DNA from: Methylonatrum sp040877625
Lineage (GTDB): Bacteria; Pseudomonadota; Gammaproteobacteria; Nitrococcales; Aquisalimonadaceae
Assembly (NCBI GenBank): GCA_040877625.1
Contig: JBBDNK010000041.1
Location: 124,001-188,000, forward strand
DNA length: 64,000 nucleotides
Direction: 5' to 3'
In this document: positions 38,966 through 49,918 of the stretch, one piece after another
Numbering within the stretch: the first letter of the stretch is position 1
Layout: every line of letters starts with the position of its first letter
Position numbers and translations under genes: made by a program
Notes under the pieces: generated by a model
Databases searched by the model: none
What the model was told of the DNA's origin: nothing
What the model saw: only the letters and a program-made list of their open reading frames with translations

Positions 38966-39989
38966 CCTCACCGGACAGACCGCGGATTTTCGCATACCGG
39001 GGGTCGGAGCAGGTCATGCCTTCGACCTCGCCCAGCGCCTCGCGCACCGCATCGGAAACCACGATATCCATGGGCTGGGCATAGCCGCAGAGCCGTGCGG
39101 CCAGATTGACGGTATTGCCGATCACCGTGTAGTCCAGATGCTCGCCGGTACCGATATTGCCTGCCATGACCGGGCCTACGTGGATGCCGATTCCCAGCGG
39201 AATCAGCTCCGGCCCGTCTTCGCCGGACATCTCCCGGCTCGATTGCATGATTTCCAGGGCGCAGGCGCAGGCGTTGCGCGCCATGTTTTCACCGTCGAAG
39301 ACCGCCATGATGCCATCGCCCCCGAACTTGTCCACATAACCGCCATGGGCATAGACGGATTCAACCTGAGCACCCAACTGACGGCTGACGGTGGCGAACA
39401 GCGTCTCCGCCGGAATGCTCTGCGCCATCGCGGTAAAGCCACGAATATCGGAAAACAGAATGCAGGCCCGCTGCTCCTCCGGCGCGGGCAAGCCCTGCCC
39501 CGGTGCCACCGCCTGCAGGATCTGCCGGATCCGCGGAGACACGTAGCGGGCCAGATTGGCGCGCACCCGCTCAAGCTCCTGGGCGTAGAGCGTCTTCTCC
39601 ATCAGGTTCTTGAGCCTGGCTTCCAGCACGATCGGCTCAAGCGGTTTGCGTAGCACATCATCGCAGCCGGCGGCATAGGCCCGACGCCAGAGCTCGCGGT
39701 CTTCACTTTCCGTGGCTGCAAGCAGAGGGGTCAGGTAATAGCCGGGCTCCGCTCGCACCAGGCGGCAGAGCTCCACACCGTCCATGGAGGCGTCCTCCAG
39801 GTCCAGCAGGAAGGCGTCGAAGGTATCGCGGCGAGCAAGCTCCAGGGCGGCGCGACCGCTTTCGGCAACAATGACGGCATGCCCATCGGGCTCAAGAATA
39901 GCGCGCGCGACTGCCACCGATGCCGGAAGGCCGTCCACCATCAGAACACGACGCTGTTCGCCATTGCTGCTCATTGCTGACAAGTCCAC
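38919..39989 (-). CDS. Receiver-domain class III adenylate cyclase
   Basis: Cytoplasmic two-domain signalling enzyme, 356 residues. The N-terminal receiver (about 12-125) has phospho-acceptor Asp in DAFLLDLEDASMDGVEL and Lys in RKPLEP; the paired acidic position reads DG, not DD. The class III cyclase has metal Asp in ILFSDIRGFTAMAQS, DKFGGDGIMAVFDG with an ATP-type Lys, and DYTVIGNTVNLAARL with the Asp, Asn and Arg needed for cAMP synthesis. No partner histidine kinase lies beside it. Confidence 0.87.
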   Translation of the reverse strand: MDLSAMSSNGEQRRVLMVDGLPASVAVARAILEPDGHAVIVAESGRAALELARRDTFDAFLLDLEDASMDGVELCRLVRAEPGYYLTPLLAATESEDRELWRRAYAAGCDDVLRKPLEPIVLEARLKNLMEKTLYAQELERVRANLARYVSPRIRQILQAVAPGQGLPAPEEQRACILFSDIRGFTAMAQSIPAETLFATVSRQLGAQVESVYAHGGYVDKFGGDGIMAVFDGENMARNACACALEIMQSSREMSGEDGPELIPLGIGIHVGPVMAGNIGTGEHLDYTVIGNTVNLAARLCGYAQPMDIVVSDAVREALGEVEGMTCSDPRYAKIRGLSGEVTLFRLDRPSRAVAG

Positions 39990-40078
39990 CAGACTCCCTG
40001 GTCACGGCCCTATTAAACACCAGGTGATATCAGGCCGCGTACAAAAATGATCCGTTTCAGCTTATTCGGCGATCCTGA

Positions 40079-41284
40079 TCAAAGCCGATGCAGGTAATTA
40101 TACAGGGAAAAGCCGGATAATTGCCCTGGCAACTCCCTCCCCACCGCCAGCACCTGGAAGCGCTCGCCCATTTCCCCCGGCATCATCAGCGTTTTCGCCT
40201 GCTGAGCCAGCCGGACCTGTTCCAGCGTGCCGATCTCGGCGTGCGTCTGCAAGACCTCCGGCAATCCAGCCCCCATCAGAAAGTGCGCCTGGGATGTGTA
40301 GCCGACCACCTCCAGCCCGGCGGCAAAGGCGCCTTCGGCGGCAAGCGTGAAATCGACAAAGGCCGTGATGTCCTGCAAACCCGGCAACAGCAGTGCATCG
40401 CCATGGGCGCGGTGCCGGTAATGGCACATGAGCGTACCCTCGCGGCGCTCGGGCAAGTAATAGTCAGGGCGGGGGTAGCCGTAATCCACGATCAGCGCCA
40501 CGCCCGCTTCCAGCGCATCAGCCAACGCGCCCATCCAGCCCGCCAGTTGGGGGCTGAACTCGGAAATATAATCCGCGGGCAGCGCTCGGCCGAGATCACC
40601 CTCGAGGGCGGCAATTGAATCGGTAAGCGCGGTGTCGGCGGGCTGTTCAGCCCAGGCAAAGCGATTCTTCTCCAGGGTGACGCCCAGTTCCGCCACGCCA
40701 TCCGCCGTGCGGTGAAAGCGCTGCACCGGCAGCGCGTCCGCGACTTCATTTGCCAGCATCACGCCGCGTATGGGCGTCTCGGGCAAGCGGTCCAGCCATT
40801 GCACGCGGCTGGCAATGTCAACCGGCAGATCTTGCAGCCGCTCCTGCTGCCGTGCTCGCAGCGTGCCGCTGCGCTCAAGCAGCAGATAGCGGGCCGGCAG
40901 GGCATCCATGCGCTGCAGTTCCTGCAGCACGTCCACCGCCAGATCACCGTCTCCAGGGCCGAACTCGAGAATGGTATCGCCGCCGCAATCCGCCAGCACC
41001 TGGGCGCACTGGCGCGCCAGGGTCCAGCCGAACAGGGAAGAGATGACGGGCGCGGTGATGAAATCACCGGCCGGGCCGAACCGCCTGGCGCCGGCGCTGT
41101 AGTAGCCGAGCCCTGGTGCGTACAGGGCCGCTTCCATCCAGTCATGGAAACTGATCCAGCCGTCGTTGGCGGTGATGCGTTCCCCCAGCCGGCGGGCCAG
41201 CCGACGACAATGTTCCATGGCATCGTCGGACGGGGCCGGCCAGTCGGCCGGGAGCTGGCCGGGATCAGGATCGGGCGGCGTCAT
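40079..41284 (-). CDS. MidA/NDUFAF7-type SAM-dependent methyltransferase
   Basis: COG1565 family, 401 residues. SFHDWMEAALYAPGLGYYSA is the N-terminal signature, DFITAPVISSLFGWTLARQC follows, and the SAM site is ILEFGPGDGDLAVDVLQEL. The mitochondrial relative NDUFAF7 methylates an arginine of complex I; the bacterial substrate is not known. Its stop-side neighbour is the cyclase 90 bases away, and its start overlaps the folK end by 4 bases. Confidence 0.88.
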   Translation of the reverse strand: MTPPDPDPGQLPADWPAPSDDAMEHCRRLARRLGERITANDGWISFHDWMEAALYAPGLGYYSAGARRFGPAGDFITAPVISSLFGWTLARQCAQVLADCGGDTILEFGPGDGDLAVDVLQELQRMDALPARYLLLERSGTLRARQQERLQDLPVDIASRVQWLDRLPETPIRGVMLANEVADALPVQRFHRTADGVAELGVTLEKNRFAWAEQPADTALTDSIAALEGDLGRALPADYISEFSPQLAGWMGALADALEAGVALIVDYGYPRPDYYLPERREGTLMCHYRHRAHGDALLLPGLQDITAFVDFTLAAEGAFAAGLEVVGYTSQAHFLMGAGLPEVLQTHAEIGTLEQVRLAQQAKTLMMPGEMGERFQVLAVGRELPGQLSGFSLYNYLHRL

Positions 41285-41793
41285 GCTTGCTGACCATCAG
41301 CGTCTTCCGGATCAAGCCGAATGCGTTCCAGGGGATGGGCGGCGGCGTCAAACCCCGCCCAGAGATCGCTATAGCGTACACCGAGCGCCGGGTGGCGCTC
41401 GTCAGGCGCGATATCGGCCAGCGGCCGCAGCACGAACGCATAGCGCGTAATATCACTTCTCGGCAGCACCAGGCGGCCCTCGTGCAAAATCTGATCGCCA
41501 TAGGTGAGGACGTCAAGATCGAGCGTGCGGGCAATGGCCTTGTCCCGGGTTCGCACCCGGCCGTGGTCGGCTTCAATGCGGCGCAGGGTGTCGGCCAGCT
41601 CCATGGGTGCCATGGAGGTATCCAGCCCGACCACCAGGTTGTAGAAGTCATCGCCGGTGAAGCCCAGGGCCTTGCTGCGGTAAACCGGCGAGATCACCAG
41701 CGGGCCAAACTGTGCGCGCAGAGTCCCGAGTGCCAGGCGCACCTGCCGGTCAGGGTCAATATTGCTGCCGATGCCCACATAAACCCGTACCAT
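41281..41793 (-). CDS. folK: 2-amino-4-hydroxy-6-hydroxymethyldihydropteridine pyrophosphokinase
   Basis: Transfers pyrophosphate from ATP in folate synthesis. It is 170 residues. VRVYVGIGSNIDPDRQVRLA is the N-terminus, and KALGFTGDDFYNLVVGLDTS, RDKAIARTLDLDVLTYGDQI and LPRSDITRYAFVLRPLADI are the substrate-binding and ATP-binding motifs. The folK-folB pair is adjacent with a 2-base gap. Confidence 0.95.
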   Translation of the reverse strand: MVRVYVGIGSNIDPDRQVRLALGTLRAQFGPLVISPVYRSKALGFTGDDFYNLVVGLDTSMAPMELADTLRRIEADHGRVRTRDKAIARTLDLDVLTYGDQILHEGRLVLPRSDITRYAFVLRPLADIAPDERHPALGVRYSDLWAGFDAAAHPLERIRLDPEDADGQQA

Positions 41794-41795
41794 GG

Positions 41796-42152
41796 TCAGC
41801 CCCGGCTGCCACGCTCTATGATGACGCCGACATACCGCGCGTTCGACACGGCGCCGGGCTTGCGCAGCTCCAGCCGCAGCCAGGGCACGCCGTAGTCCTG
41901 CACGAGGTGCGCGGCGACGCGCTCGGCCAGCGTTTCCAGCAGCCGGCAGTCCGCTTCCACTACCAGCCTGGTCACGGACGCGGTGACCGCTGAATAATCC
42001 AGTGCGTCCTCAATGGCATCGCTGGCAGCGGCGGGGCCGCTTTCCGTCCCCAGTTCCAGGTTCAGTATCACTTTCTGCCGCACGCGGCGCTCCCACGCGT
42101 GCACGCCGATGATGGCATCCACCTGCAACTCGCTGATCGTTACAATGTCCAT
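41796..42152 (-). CDS. folB: Dihydroneopterin aldolase
   Basis: Converts dihydroneopterin in folate synthesis, 118 residues. MDIVTISELQVDAIIGVHAW and ERRVRQKVILNLELGTES form the N-terminal family signature. The catalytic Lys region is degenerate in this part of the family; LETLAERVAAHLVQDYGVPW and KPGAVSNARYVGVIIER complete it. ATG 42152 has AAGGAG just upstream; the frame extends to 42284 but that part is unlike FolB. Divergent from plsY. Confidence 0.92.
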   Translation of the reverse strand: MDIVTISELQVDAIIGVHAWERRVRQKVILNLELGTESGPAAASDAIEDALDYSAVTASVTRLVVEADCRLLETLAERVAAHLVQDYGVPWLRLELRKPGAVSNARYVGVIIERGSRG

Positions 42153-42270
42153 AAGGAGCGCTCTGAACTTCCGATAAAGGGGGTCAGATGATACCGGCCC
42201 GGCCTTGCCTCCGGCCAGCCCCGATGCTGCCGCGCTTGACCCACCGCCTCCGCAGCCGTTCAATACCGCC

Positions 42271-42870
42271 ATGATTGTGGACATACTCTTCGTCGTCGGT
42301 GCTTACCTGTTCGGCTCCATCTCAGCCGCCATCCTGACCTGCCGCCTGCTCGGCCTGCCGGACCCGCGTCAGCAGGGCTCGGGCAACCCCGGCGCCACCA
42401 ACGTACTGCGCCTCGGCGGCCGGATGCCCGCCGCCATGACACTGACGGGGGATTTTCTAAAGGGAACCCTGCCGGTGTCTTTGGCCATGGCGCTGGACAT
42501 GGCGCCGATCACCGTGGCAGGCGTGGGCCTTGCGGCCTTTCTCGGCCATCTGTTCCCGGTGTTTTTCGGCTTTCGCGGCGGCAAGGGCATTGCCACCGGG
42601 CTGGGCGTTCTGCTGGCCTGGTCCTGGCAGGCGCTGCTGGTAACCGGAGGGGTCTGGCTGCTGATGGCGGCCATGTTCCGGTATTCCTCCCTGGCCGGCA
42701 TGACCTCCTTTTTACTGGCCGCGGTCTGGCTATGGGTATTCGGCGCCCCCACAGCCGTCGTTGTCGCCATGCTGCTGATCACCGCCGCCACCCTCTGGCG
42801 CCACCGCAGCAACATCCGCAACCTGATCAACGGCACCGAGAACAAGATCGGCAGAAAAAAAGTGGGCTGA
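42271..42870 (+). CDS. plsY: Acyl-phosphate:glycerol-3-phosphate acyltransferase
   Basis: Membrane enzyme that makes lysophosphatidic acid from acyl-phosphate. It is 199 residues with about five TM helices. All three signature loops are present: GSGNPGATNVLR, FGFRGGKGIATGLGV and HRSNIRNLINGTE. ATG 42271 is chosen over 42205 for family length. tsaD ends 12 bases beyond its stop on the opposite strand. Confidence 0.95.
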   Translation: MIVDILFVVGAYLFGSISAAILTCRLLGLPDPRQQGSGNPGATNVLRLGGRMPAAMTLTGDFLKGTLPVSLAMALDMAPITVAGVGLAAFLGHLFPVFFGFRGGKGIATGLGVLLAWSWQALLVTGGVWLLMAAMFRYSSLAGMTSFLLAAVWLWVFGAPTAVVVAMLLITAATLWRHRSNIRNLINGTENKIGRKKVG

Positions 42871-42881
42871 AAGCCGGTGTG

Positions 42882-43910
42882 TTACGCAGCCTCGCCCGCC
42901 GGCGCCGTGAGACCGGCCAGCGGCCACCGAGGCAATACATCAAAGGACAGATCCCCCCGCTCACCAGCCTGCAAGCGCAACCAGCCCGCATACGCGACCA
43001 TGGCGCCGTTGTCCGTACACAACTCCTGGCGGGGGTAATGCACCGTGGCCTTTTCCGCTGCCGCCATCTCCCCCAACCGCCGGCGAATAGCCTGATTCGC
43101 ACTGACGCCGCCGGCCACCACCAGTGCCCGCGAACCCGCCTCCTGCAAGGCCCGGCGGCATTTGATCGCTAGCGTATCGGCAACCGCGTCCTGGAAGGCG
43201 CGGGCGATATCGGCACGGGCACCCGGGTCGCCCTCATGCGCGAGCACGGTATTGCGGGCGTGGGTCTTCAGGCCGCTGAAACTGAAATCCAGGCCGGGCC
43301 GGTCGGTCATCGGCCGAGGAAAACGGAATCGGCCGGACGCACCCTCCCGCGCCAGTTTCTCCAGCGCCGGCCCACCCGGATAGGACAACCCCAGTAACTT
43401 GGCCGTCTTGTCGAAGGCCTCACCGGCGGCATCGTCGACGGATTCGCCCAGCAGCCGGTAACGCCCCACCCCGGCGACCTGCACCAGCATGGTGTGGCCA
43501 CCGGAGATCAGCAGCGCGACGAACGGAAAGGCCGGAGGAGATTCCTCCAGCATGGGCGCGAGCAGGTGGGCCTCCATGTGATGAATGCCAACGGCCGGAA
43601 CATCCAGTGCCCAGGACAGGCTCCGTGCAAACGAGGCGCCCACCAGCAATGCACCGACCAGGCCCGGACCACGGGTGTAGGCAATGCCGTCCAGGTCCCG
43701 CCGGCTCATTCCGGCTTCCGTCAGCACCTGCTCCACCAGTGGCAACAGCTTGCGCACATGATCCCGGGAGGCCAGTTCCGGCACCACGCCGCCGTAGGCC
43801 GCGTGCAACTCCACCTGACTGTAGACGGCGTGGGCAAGCAGGCCGCCCTTCGACGCATAGACGGCCACCCCGGTCTCGTCACAGGAGGTTTCTATTCCCA
43901 ATACGCGCAT
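42882..43910 (-). CDS. tsaD: tRNA N6-threonylcarbamoyladenosine transferase TsaD
   Basis: Forms t6A at position 37 of ANN-decoding tRNAs with TsaB and TsaE. It is 342 residues. VLGIETSCDETGVAVYASKG is the N-terminus, the metal site is VGIHHMEAHLLAPM, and the ATPase loops include LLISGGHTMLVQV and ALVVAGGVSANQAIRRRLG. It is divergent from rpsU, the usual arrangement in gammaproteobacteria. Confidence 0.97.
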   Translation of the reverse strand: MRVLGIETSCDETGVAVYASKGGLLAHAVYSQVELHAAYGGVVPELASRDHVRKLLPLVEQVLTEAGMSRRDLDGIAYTRGPGLVGALLVGASFARSLSWALDVPAVGIHHMEAHLLAPMLEESPPAFPFVALLISGGHTMLVQVAGVGRYRLLGESVDDAAGEAFDKTAKLLGLSYPGGPALEKLAREGASGRFRFPRPMTDRPGLDFSFSGLKTHARNTVLAHEGDPGARADIARAFQDAVADTLAIKCRRALQEAGSRALVVAGGVSANQAIRRRLGEMAAAEKATVHYPRQELCTDNGAMVAYAGWLRLQAGERGDLSFDVLPRWPLAGLTAPAGEAA

Positions 43911-43995
43911 CTGCTCAGCACTCCCCAGGGCATGCGATCAACATACGGGCAAGTGTAACTCGAAGCGCCTTCAGCAGCTTAGCGAAGCGCGTATG

Positions 43996-44024
43996 TTGTA
44001 TTCACGGCAGAGCCCGATTAGAAT
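43996..44024 (+). promoter_or_regulatory. Sigma-70 promoter of rpsU
   Basis: -35 TTGTAT (43996-44001), 17-base spacer, -10 TAGAAT (44019-44024), 65 bases before the rpsU ATG. It would serve the rpsU-yqeY unit and perhaps dnaG. Confidence 0.7.
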
Positions 44025-44088
44025 AACGCGCCCACACCGGGGGCCCGGCTTACCGGTCAACCAGGCAATAAAGAAGGTGAACGTCCGC

Positions 44089-44304
44089 ATGCCGAATGTG
44101 AAGGTGCGAGAAAACGAACATTTCGAGGTGGCCCTGCGCCGCTTCAAGCGGTCCTGCGAGAAGGCCGGCGTCCTGTCCGAAGTCCGCCGCCGCGAGCATT
44201 ACGAGAAACCCACCCAGGTGCGCAAGCGCAAGGCTGCTGCCGCTGTAAAGCGCCACCTCAAGCGCCTGTCCCGCGAGACCCAGCGCCGCGAGCGTCTATA
44301 CTGA
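44089..44304 (+). CDS. rpsU: 30S ribosomal protein S21
   Basis: Small basic ribosomal protein, 71 residues, taking part in initiation at Shine-Dalgarno sites. It reads MPNVKVRENEHFEVALRRFK near the start, then EVRRREHYEKPTQVRKRKAA, and ends ETQRRERLY, which is diagnostic. ATG 44089 is used; the frame extends upstream to 43993. First gene of the rpsU-dnaG-rpoD macromolecular synthesis cluster. Confidence 0.98.
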   Translation: MPNVKVRENEHFEVALRRFKRSCEKAGVLSEVRRREHYEKPTQVRKRKAAAAVKRHLKRLSRETQRRERLY

Positions 44305-44335
44305 GTTTCGCAGACACTGTTCCGGAACCTCTTCA

Positions 44336-44794
44336 ATGAGCGATAACGGCGAACTCAAGAACCGCATTCTCGATGCGGTCAAGGTTGCCATGCGCGCGGG
44401 CGACCGCAAGCGCCTGGGCGTGCTGCGCCTGCTCACCGCCGCCATCAAGCAGCGGGAAGTGGACGAACGGATCACTGTCGACGACGACCAGGTGATCGCC
44501 CTGCTCAGCAAACAGGTCAAGCAGCGCCAGGAGTCCATCAGCCAGTATGAGACGCATGGCCGCGACGACTTGGCGGCACAGGAACGCTACGAACTGGAGA
44601 TTATCCAGGAGTTCCTGCCGCAGCCCCTGTCCGATACCGAGATCGACGCACTGATCGAACAGGCCGTGACCGACACCGGAGCGGCCTCGATGAAGGACAT
44701 GGGCAAGGTAATGGGCCTGCTCAGGCCAAAGCTCCAGGGCCGCGCCGACATGGCCGCCGTCAGCGCCCGCATCAAGGCCCGCCTGGGCAGCTGA
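44336..44794 (+). CDS. GatB/YqeY domain protein
   Basis: 152-residue protein related to the C-terminal tRNA-binding tail of GatB. DAVKVAMRAGDRKRLGVLRL, LSKQVKQRQESISQYETHGR and a final MGKVMGLLRPKLQGRADMAA are family features. The rpsU-yqeY-dnaG order is widely conserved. A role in tRNA-dependent amidation is inferred from the domain only. Confidence 0.92.
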   Translation: MSDNGELKNRILDAVKVAMRAGDRKRLGVLRLLTAAIKQREVDERITVDDDQVIALLSKQVKQRQESISQYETHGRDDLAAQERYELEIIQEFLPQPLSDTEIDALIEQAVTDTGAASMKDMGKVMGLLRPKLQGRADMAAVSARIKARLGS

Positions 44795-44834
44795 ACCGCC
44801 CCGAATTTCAGAAACGCCGTCACGGATAAGCCGA

Positions 44835-44869
44835 CCGCGGTCCATCCGCAAATCAACCGCGGCGTTTTT
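44835..44869 (+). terminator. Candidate intrinsic terminator before dnaG
   Basis: Seven-bp stem CCGCGGT / ACCGCGG (44835-44841, 44856-44862) with a 14-base loop and five Ts at 44865-44869. The outer AACGCC / GGCGTT bases could extend it. In macromolecular synthesis operons an attenuator commonly sits between rpsU and dnaG, which fits. Confidence 0.6.
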
Positions 44870-44960
44870 CTCATCTCGACAGTACGCTAAATTGTTCGGC
44901 AGACCCTGCCGGCCGTAGCGGCCCGGCCGGGCACGTGACACGCAGCCATACCGGAGATCC

Positions 44961-46703
44961 ATGGCCGGGCTCATTCCCGAACCATTCATAGACGCCTTGC
45001 TGAACCGGACGGATATCGTCGAGGTGATCGGTGCGCGGCTGACCTTGAAAAAGGCCGGGAGCAACTACCAGGCCCTCTGCCCCTTCCATACCGAGAAAAC
45101 GCCATCGTTCACCGTCAGCCCCGGCAAGCAGTTCTATCACTGCTTCGGCTGCGGCGCCCACGGCCATGCCATACGCTTCGTCATGGAATACGACCGGCTG
45201 GGCTTTCCGGAGGCCGTTGAGGCGCTGGCCCGCCATGCCGGCATGGAGATCCCCCGCGAAGCGCAATCCCAGACCGACCCCGGCACCGCCGAGCTTTACG
45301 AGCTGCTTGGCAAGGCGGCTCAGCAATACGGCCACTGGCTGCGTCAGCACCCGGACAAGCGGCGCGCCGTGGATTATCTCCGGCGCCGCGGCCTGAGCGG
45401 CGAGATCGCCGCGCATTACGGCATCGGCTACGCGCCCGCCGGCTGGGACAACCTGTTGCGCAAACTCGGCGACGAGGAACAGATGGTCACCGCCGGATTG
45501 GCCATCCGCAATGACAAGGGCAGAATCTACGACCGCTTCCGTGACCGCGTGATGTTCCCCATCCGTGACCGCCGGGGCCGCACCATCGGTTTCGGCGGCC
45601 GGGTACTGGACGACGGCGAACCGAAATACCTCAATTCACCCGAGACCCCCGTATACCACAAGGGGCGAGAGCTCTACGGCCTCTACGAATGCCTGCAGGT
45701 AAGCCGGCGCCCGGATGAGATTCTGGTGGTGGAGGGTTACATGGACGTGGTCGCCCTGGCGCAACACGGTTTTGCCAATGCCGTGGCAACGCTTGGCACC
45801 GCGACCACCACGCAGCAGGTGGACCGCCTGTTTCAGACCTCCAGGGACGTGGTGTTCTGCTTCGACGGCGACCGCGCCGGCCGGCAGGCGGCCTGGCGGG
45901 CGCTGGAGAACGTGCTGCCTGCCATGCGCGACGACCGTCAGGCACGCTTCCTGTTCCTGCCCGAAGGCGAAGACCCGGACACGCTGGTGCGTCAGCAGGG
46001 TGCCGACGGCTTCCGCGCCCTGCTGAAGGACGCCACGCCGCTCTCGGAGTTTCTGTTTCGGGAACTGGCCACGGACACCAATCTTGGCAGCGTGGACGGA
46101 CGCGCGCGGGTCATCGAACGTGCGGCGCCGATGCTGAACCGGGTGCCGCCCGGCGTTTTCCGCGACCTGCTGGCGGAGGAGCTGGCAAAGCGCTCCGGCG
46201 TAAGCCATGGCCATCTGGAGGCGGCCATGGCCGGGCGCGAAACGCCAACCGAACCACCACTCCGCAACAACCCGAAACGCGCCGCTGATGCACGTCAGCG
46301 GCGCACTCCGGTACGCATCGCCGTTGCCCTGCTGTTACAGCGGCCTGCTCTTGCCACCCTTGTCGGCGACCCCGCACGGCTGGCACCGCTGGAAATGCCC
46401 GGAATATCACTTTTGGTGCAATTGCTTGAAATTCTGCATGACGACCCGCATCTAAAAGCAAGCGCGCTGCTGGAGCGTTTTAGCGGGACTGAGCACGAGT
46501 CCGCAGTCTGGAAGGTGGCAGCGTGGGACCATATGGTTCCCGAGAACGGCGTCGAGGAGGAATTCCTCGACAGCATCAGGAAACTTGAATCCGCAGTAGC
46601 GGACCAACGGTTGCAGTACCTGCACCACCGGCTTGAAGCCGGTGACATGTCCGCGGAGGAACACCAGGAATGGCTGAGGCTATTGCGCGCCAGGGGTTCC
46701 TGA
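44961..46703 (+). CDS. dnaG: DNA primase
   Basis: Makes RNA primers for replication. It is 580 residues. The CHC2 zinc domain is YQALCPFHTEKTPSFTVSPG then FYHCFGCGAHGHA; the RNA polymerase core has FGGRVLDDGEPKYLNSPETP; the Toprim site is ILVVEGYMDVVALAQHG with VVFCFDGDRAGRQAAWRAL. The C-terminal DnaB-binding helical region follows from about residue 440. rpoD follows after 103 bases. Confidence 0.97.
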   Translation: MAGLIPEPFIDALLNRTDIVEVIGARLTLKKAGSNYQALCPFHTEKTPSFTVSPGKQFYHCFGCGAHGHAIRFVMEYDRLGFPEAVEALARHAGMEIPREAQSQTDPGTAELYELLGKAAQQYGHWLRQHPDKRRAVDYLRRRGLSGEIAAHYGIGYAPAGWDNLLRKLGDEEQMVTAGLAIRNDKGRIYDRFRDRVMFPIRDRRGRTIGFGGRVLDDGEPKYLNSPETPVYHKGRELYGLYECLQVSRRPDEILVVEGYMDVVALAQHGFANAVATLGTATTTQQVDRLFQTSRDVVFCFDGDRAGRQAAWRALENVLPAMRDDRQARFLFLPEGEDPDTLVRQQGADGFRALLKDATPLSEFLFRELATDTNLGSVDGRARVIERAAPMLNRVPPGVFRDLLAEELAKRSGVSHGHLEAAMAGRETPTEPPLRNNPKRAADARQRRTPVRIAVALLLQRPALATLVGDPARLAPLEMPGISLLVQLLEILHDDPHLKASALLERFSGTEHESAVWKVAAWDHMVPENGVEEEFLDSIRKLESAVADQRLQYLHHRLEAGDMSAEEHQEWLRLLRARGS

Positions 46704-46721
46704 ACACCACCAGCATGAACG

Positions 46722-46750
46722 GTGGCAATACTTTATATTGCCGCTATAAT
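46722..46750 (+). promoter_or_regulatory. Possible rpoD promoter
   Basis: A consensus -10 TATAAT at 46745-46750 lies 57 bases before rpoD. The -35 region is weak (around 46722-46727, GTGGCA). A heat-inducible or extended promoter would also fit the position; only the -10 box is clear. Confidence 0.45.
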
Positions 46751-46806
46751 TGCCTGTTTAATTTCGGCCTTCCGCAATTCACCGACCTCCGGGTAGCGAG
46801 CGGTTT

Positions 46807-48663
<1,857 letters not shown>

Positions 48664-48722
48664 CCGAAGGCAAAGACCGGACAACCGGCCTTTGCCCCAC
48701 GGTAACCTCACGCTATACTCCC

Positions 48723-48755
48723 GCCCTGCGGCGTCTCACGTCGCAGGGCGTTTTC
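48723..48755 (+). terminator. Intrinsic terminator after rpoD
   Basis: Stem GCCCTGCG / CGCAGGGC (48723-48730, 48742-48749) with an 11-base loop and TTTT at 48751-48754, between rpoD and the tRNA. An imperfect 12-bp hairpin without Ts lies nearer the stop codon (around 48668-48695). Confidence 0.7.
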
Positions 48756-48795
48756 ATCCAGGCGGGCTCCCAACCCCCTGGCGCGGCAATTCAAA

Positions 48796-48872
<77 letters not shown>

Positions 48873-49225
48873 TAAAATCAAAGTGTTGCGGGCAACATAA
48901 AATTACGGGCCCGAATATGTAGACGCCAAGTAGACAATTCGAGCGATTCTCTTCTGACCCCATCGAAGAGCCTCGGCCCGACGCGAACGCCTATTCCTGT
49001 TCAAACTCTGAGACTCGAGACGTAGACCTTCCCACACACACATCCAATTAATACTTGCGCGATTGCAGTGGAATTTTTCCGTGCGGGTACTTCTGGACTG
49101 GTGAGGACTACCCCTCTACTCAAATCGCTGTTCATATATACAGGTATTATCAAATATCTGCTACTATTCGGATCGAGGGCACTTGCTGAGCATGATTTGA
49201 GCAGGCGCCAGCGATTGGTGGGAGA
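48873..49225. other. 353-bp intergenic stretch after the tRNA
   Basis: No gene is seen. GC content drops here, and AATATGTAGACGCCAAGTAGACA contains a short GTAGAC repeat (8-base spacing). No repeat of the tRNA 3' end and no integrase are visible nearby. Confidence 0.5.
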
Positions 49226-49891
49226 ATGGCTGTGCCGGAGACCAAAGACGGTCACGACCGTGGCAATAGGCTACCCTTGTGGCTCAGGGGCTTGCTACTA
49301 GTAACTGGCGCAGCACTGGGCACTGCGGCCTTTCTGGGGCTTGTTACATTGCTGGTGGGACACCCAATACAGGATGCGTTCGCTTCGGCACATGGGTTTT
49401 TGTTAGCTGATAACCTTGAGCAAGCTTCCAAAACAGACCTGCTAGACCTCCAGAGATTGATTGCCAACGGCTTCGTTCTAACGCCAGAGAACGTTGTTTC
49501 TCAGATGGCGGTCTACTACAGCGGCGTCATTCAGACTCTTGTCATCATTATGACTGTGTTGGGCGTCATTGCATTCACTTATGTACGGACCGTGTCTGTA
49601 GACCGCGCCGAAGATGCCGCAGAACGAGCAACTGAAAAATCTGTAAGGAGATTCTTTGAATCCCAGCGTTTTCGTGATCAGGCTGAGGATATGACCGAGG
49701 CGGCGACAGAAGACGAGCGTTTGCTGGTGCGCCAGTATATAAATGACCTCGATGACCGCTTGAGAGCCTGGTCACAGTGGACTCCAGAACAATTGGATGA
49801 GTTGCAAGAGCGCTTACTTCAGCTTGAAGGGCGCGTCGCAAGTCAAGACGAAGAAGAGGGGCAAGGGGCCGACTTGCAGTTGCGGGAGTGA
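49226..49891 (+). CDS. Two-TM membrane protein of unknown function
   Basis: Unrecognised protein, 221 residues. Two hydrophobic segments are seen: about 19-45 (LWLRGLLLVTGAALGTAAFL) and 101-121 (VIQTLVIIMTVLGVIAFTYV). The C-terminal 100 residues are charged, with likely coiled coil (VDRAEDAAERATEKSVRRFF; LDELQERLLQLEGRVASQDE). GGTGGGAGA is upstream of ATG 49226. It is first of three co-directional lower-GC genes; ImmA/IrrE follows after 27 bases. It could anchor or signal for the downstream proteins, which is inference from position. Confidence 0.72.
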   Translation: MAVPETKDGHDRGNRLPLWLRGLLLVTGAALGTAAFLGLVTLLVGHPIQDAFASAHGFLLADNLEQASKTDLLDLQRLIANGFVLTPENVVSQMAVYYSGVIQTLVIIMTVLGVIAFTYVRTVSVDRAEDAAERATEKSVRRFFESQRFRDQAEDMTEAATEDERLLVRQYINDLDDRLRAWSQWTPEQLDELQERLLQLEGRVASQDEEEGQGADLQLRE

Positions 49892-49918
49892 GGTCACTAC
49901 AGATTAGAGGAATAGAAA

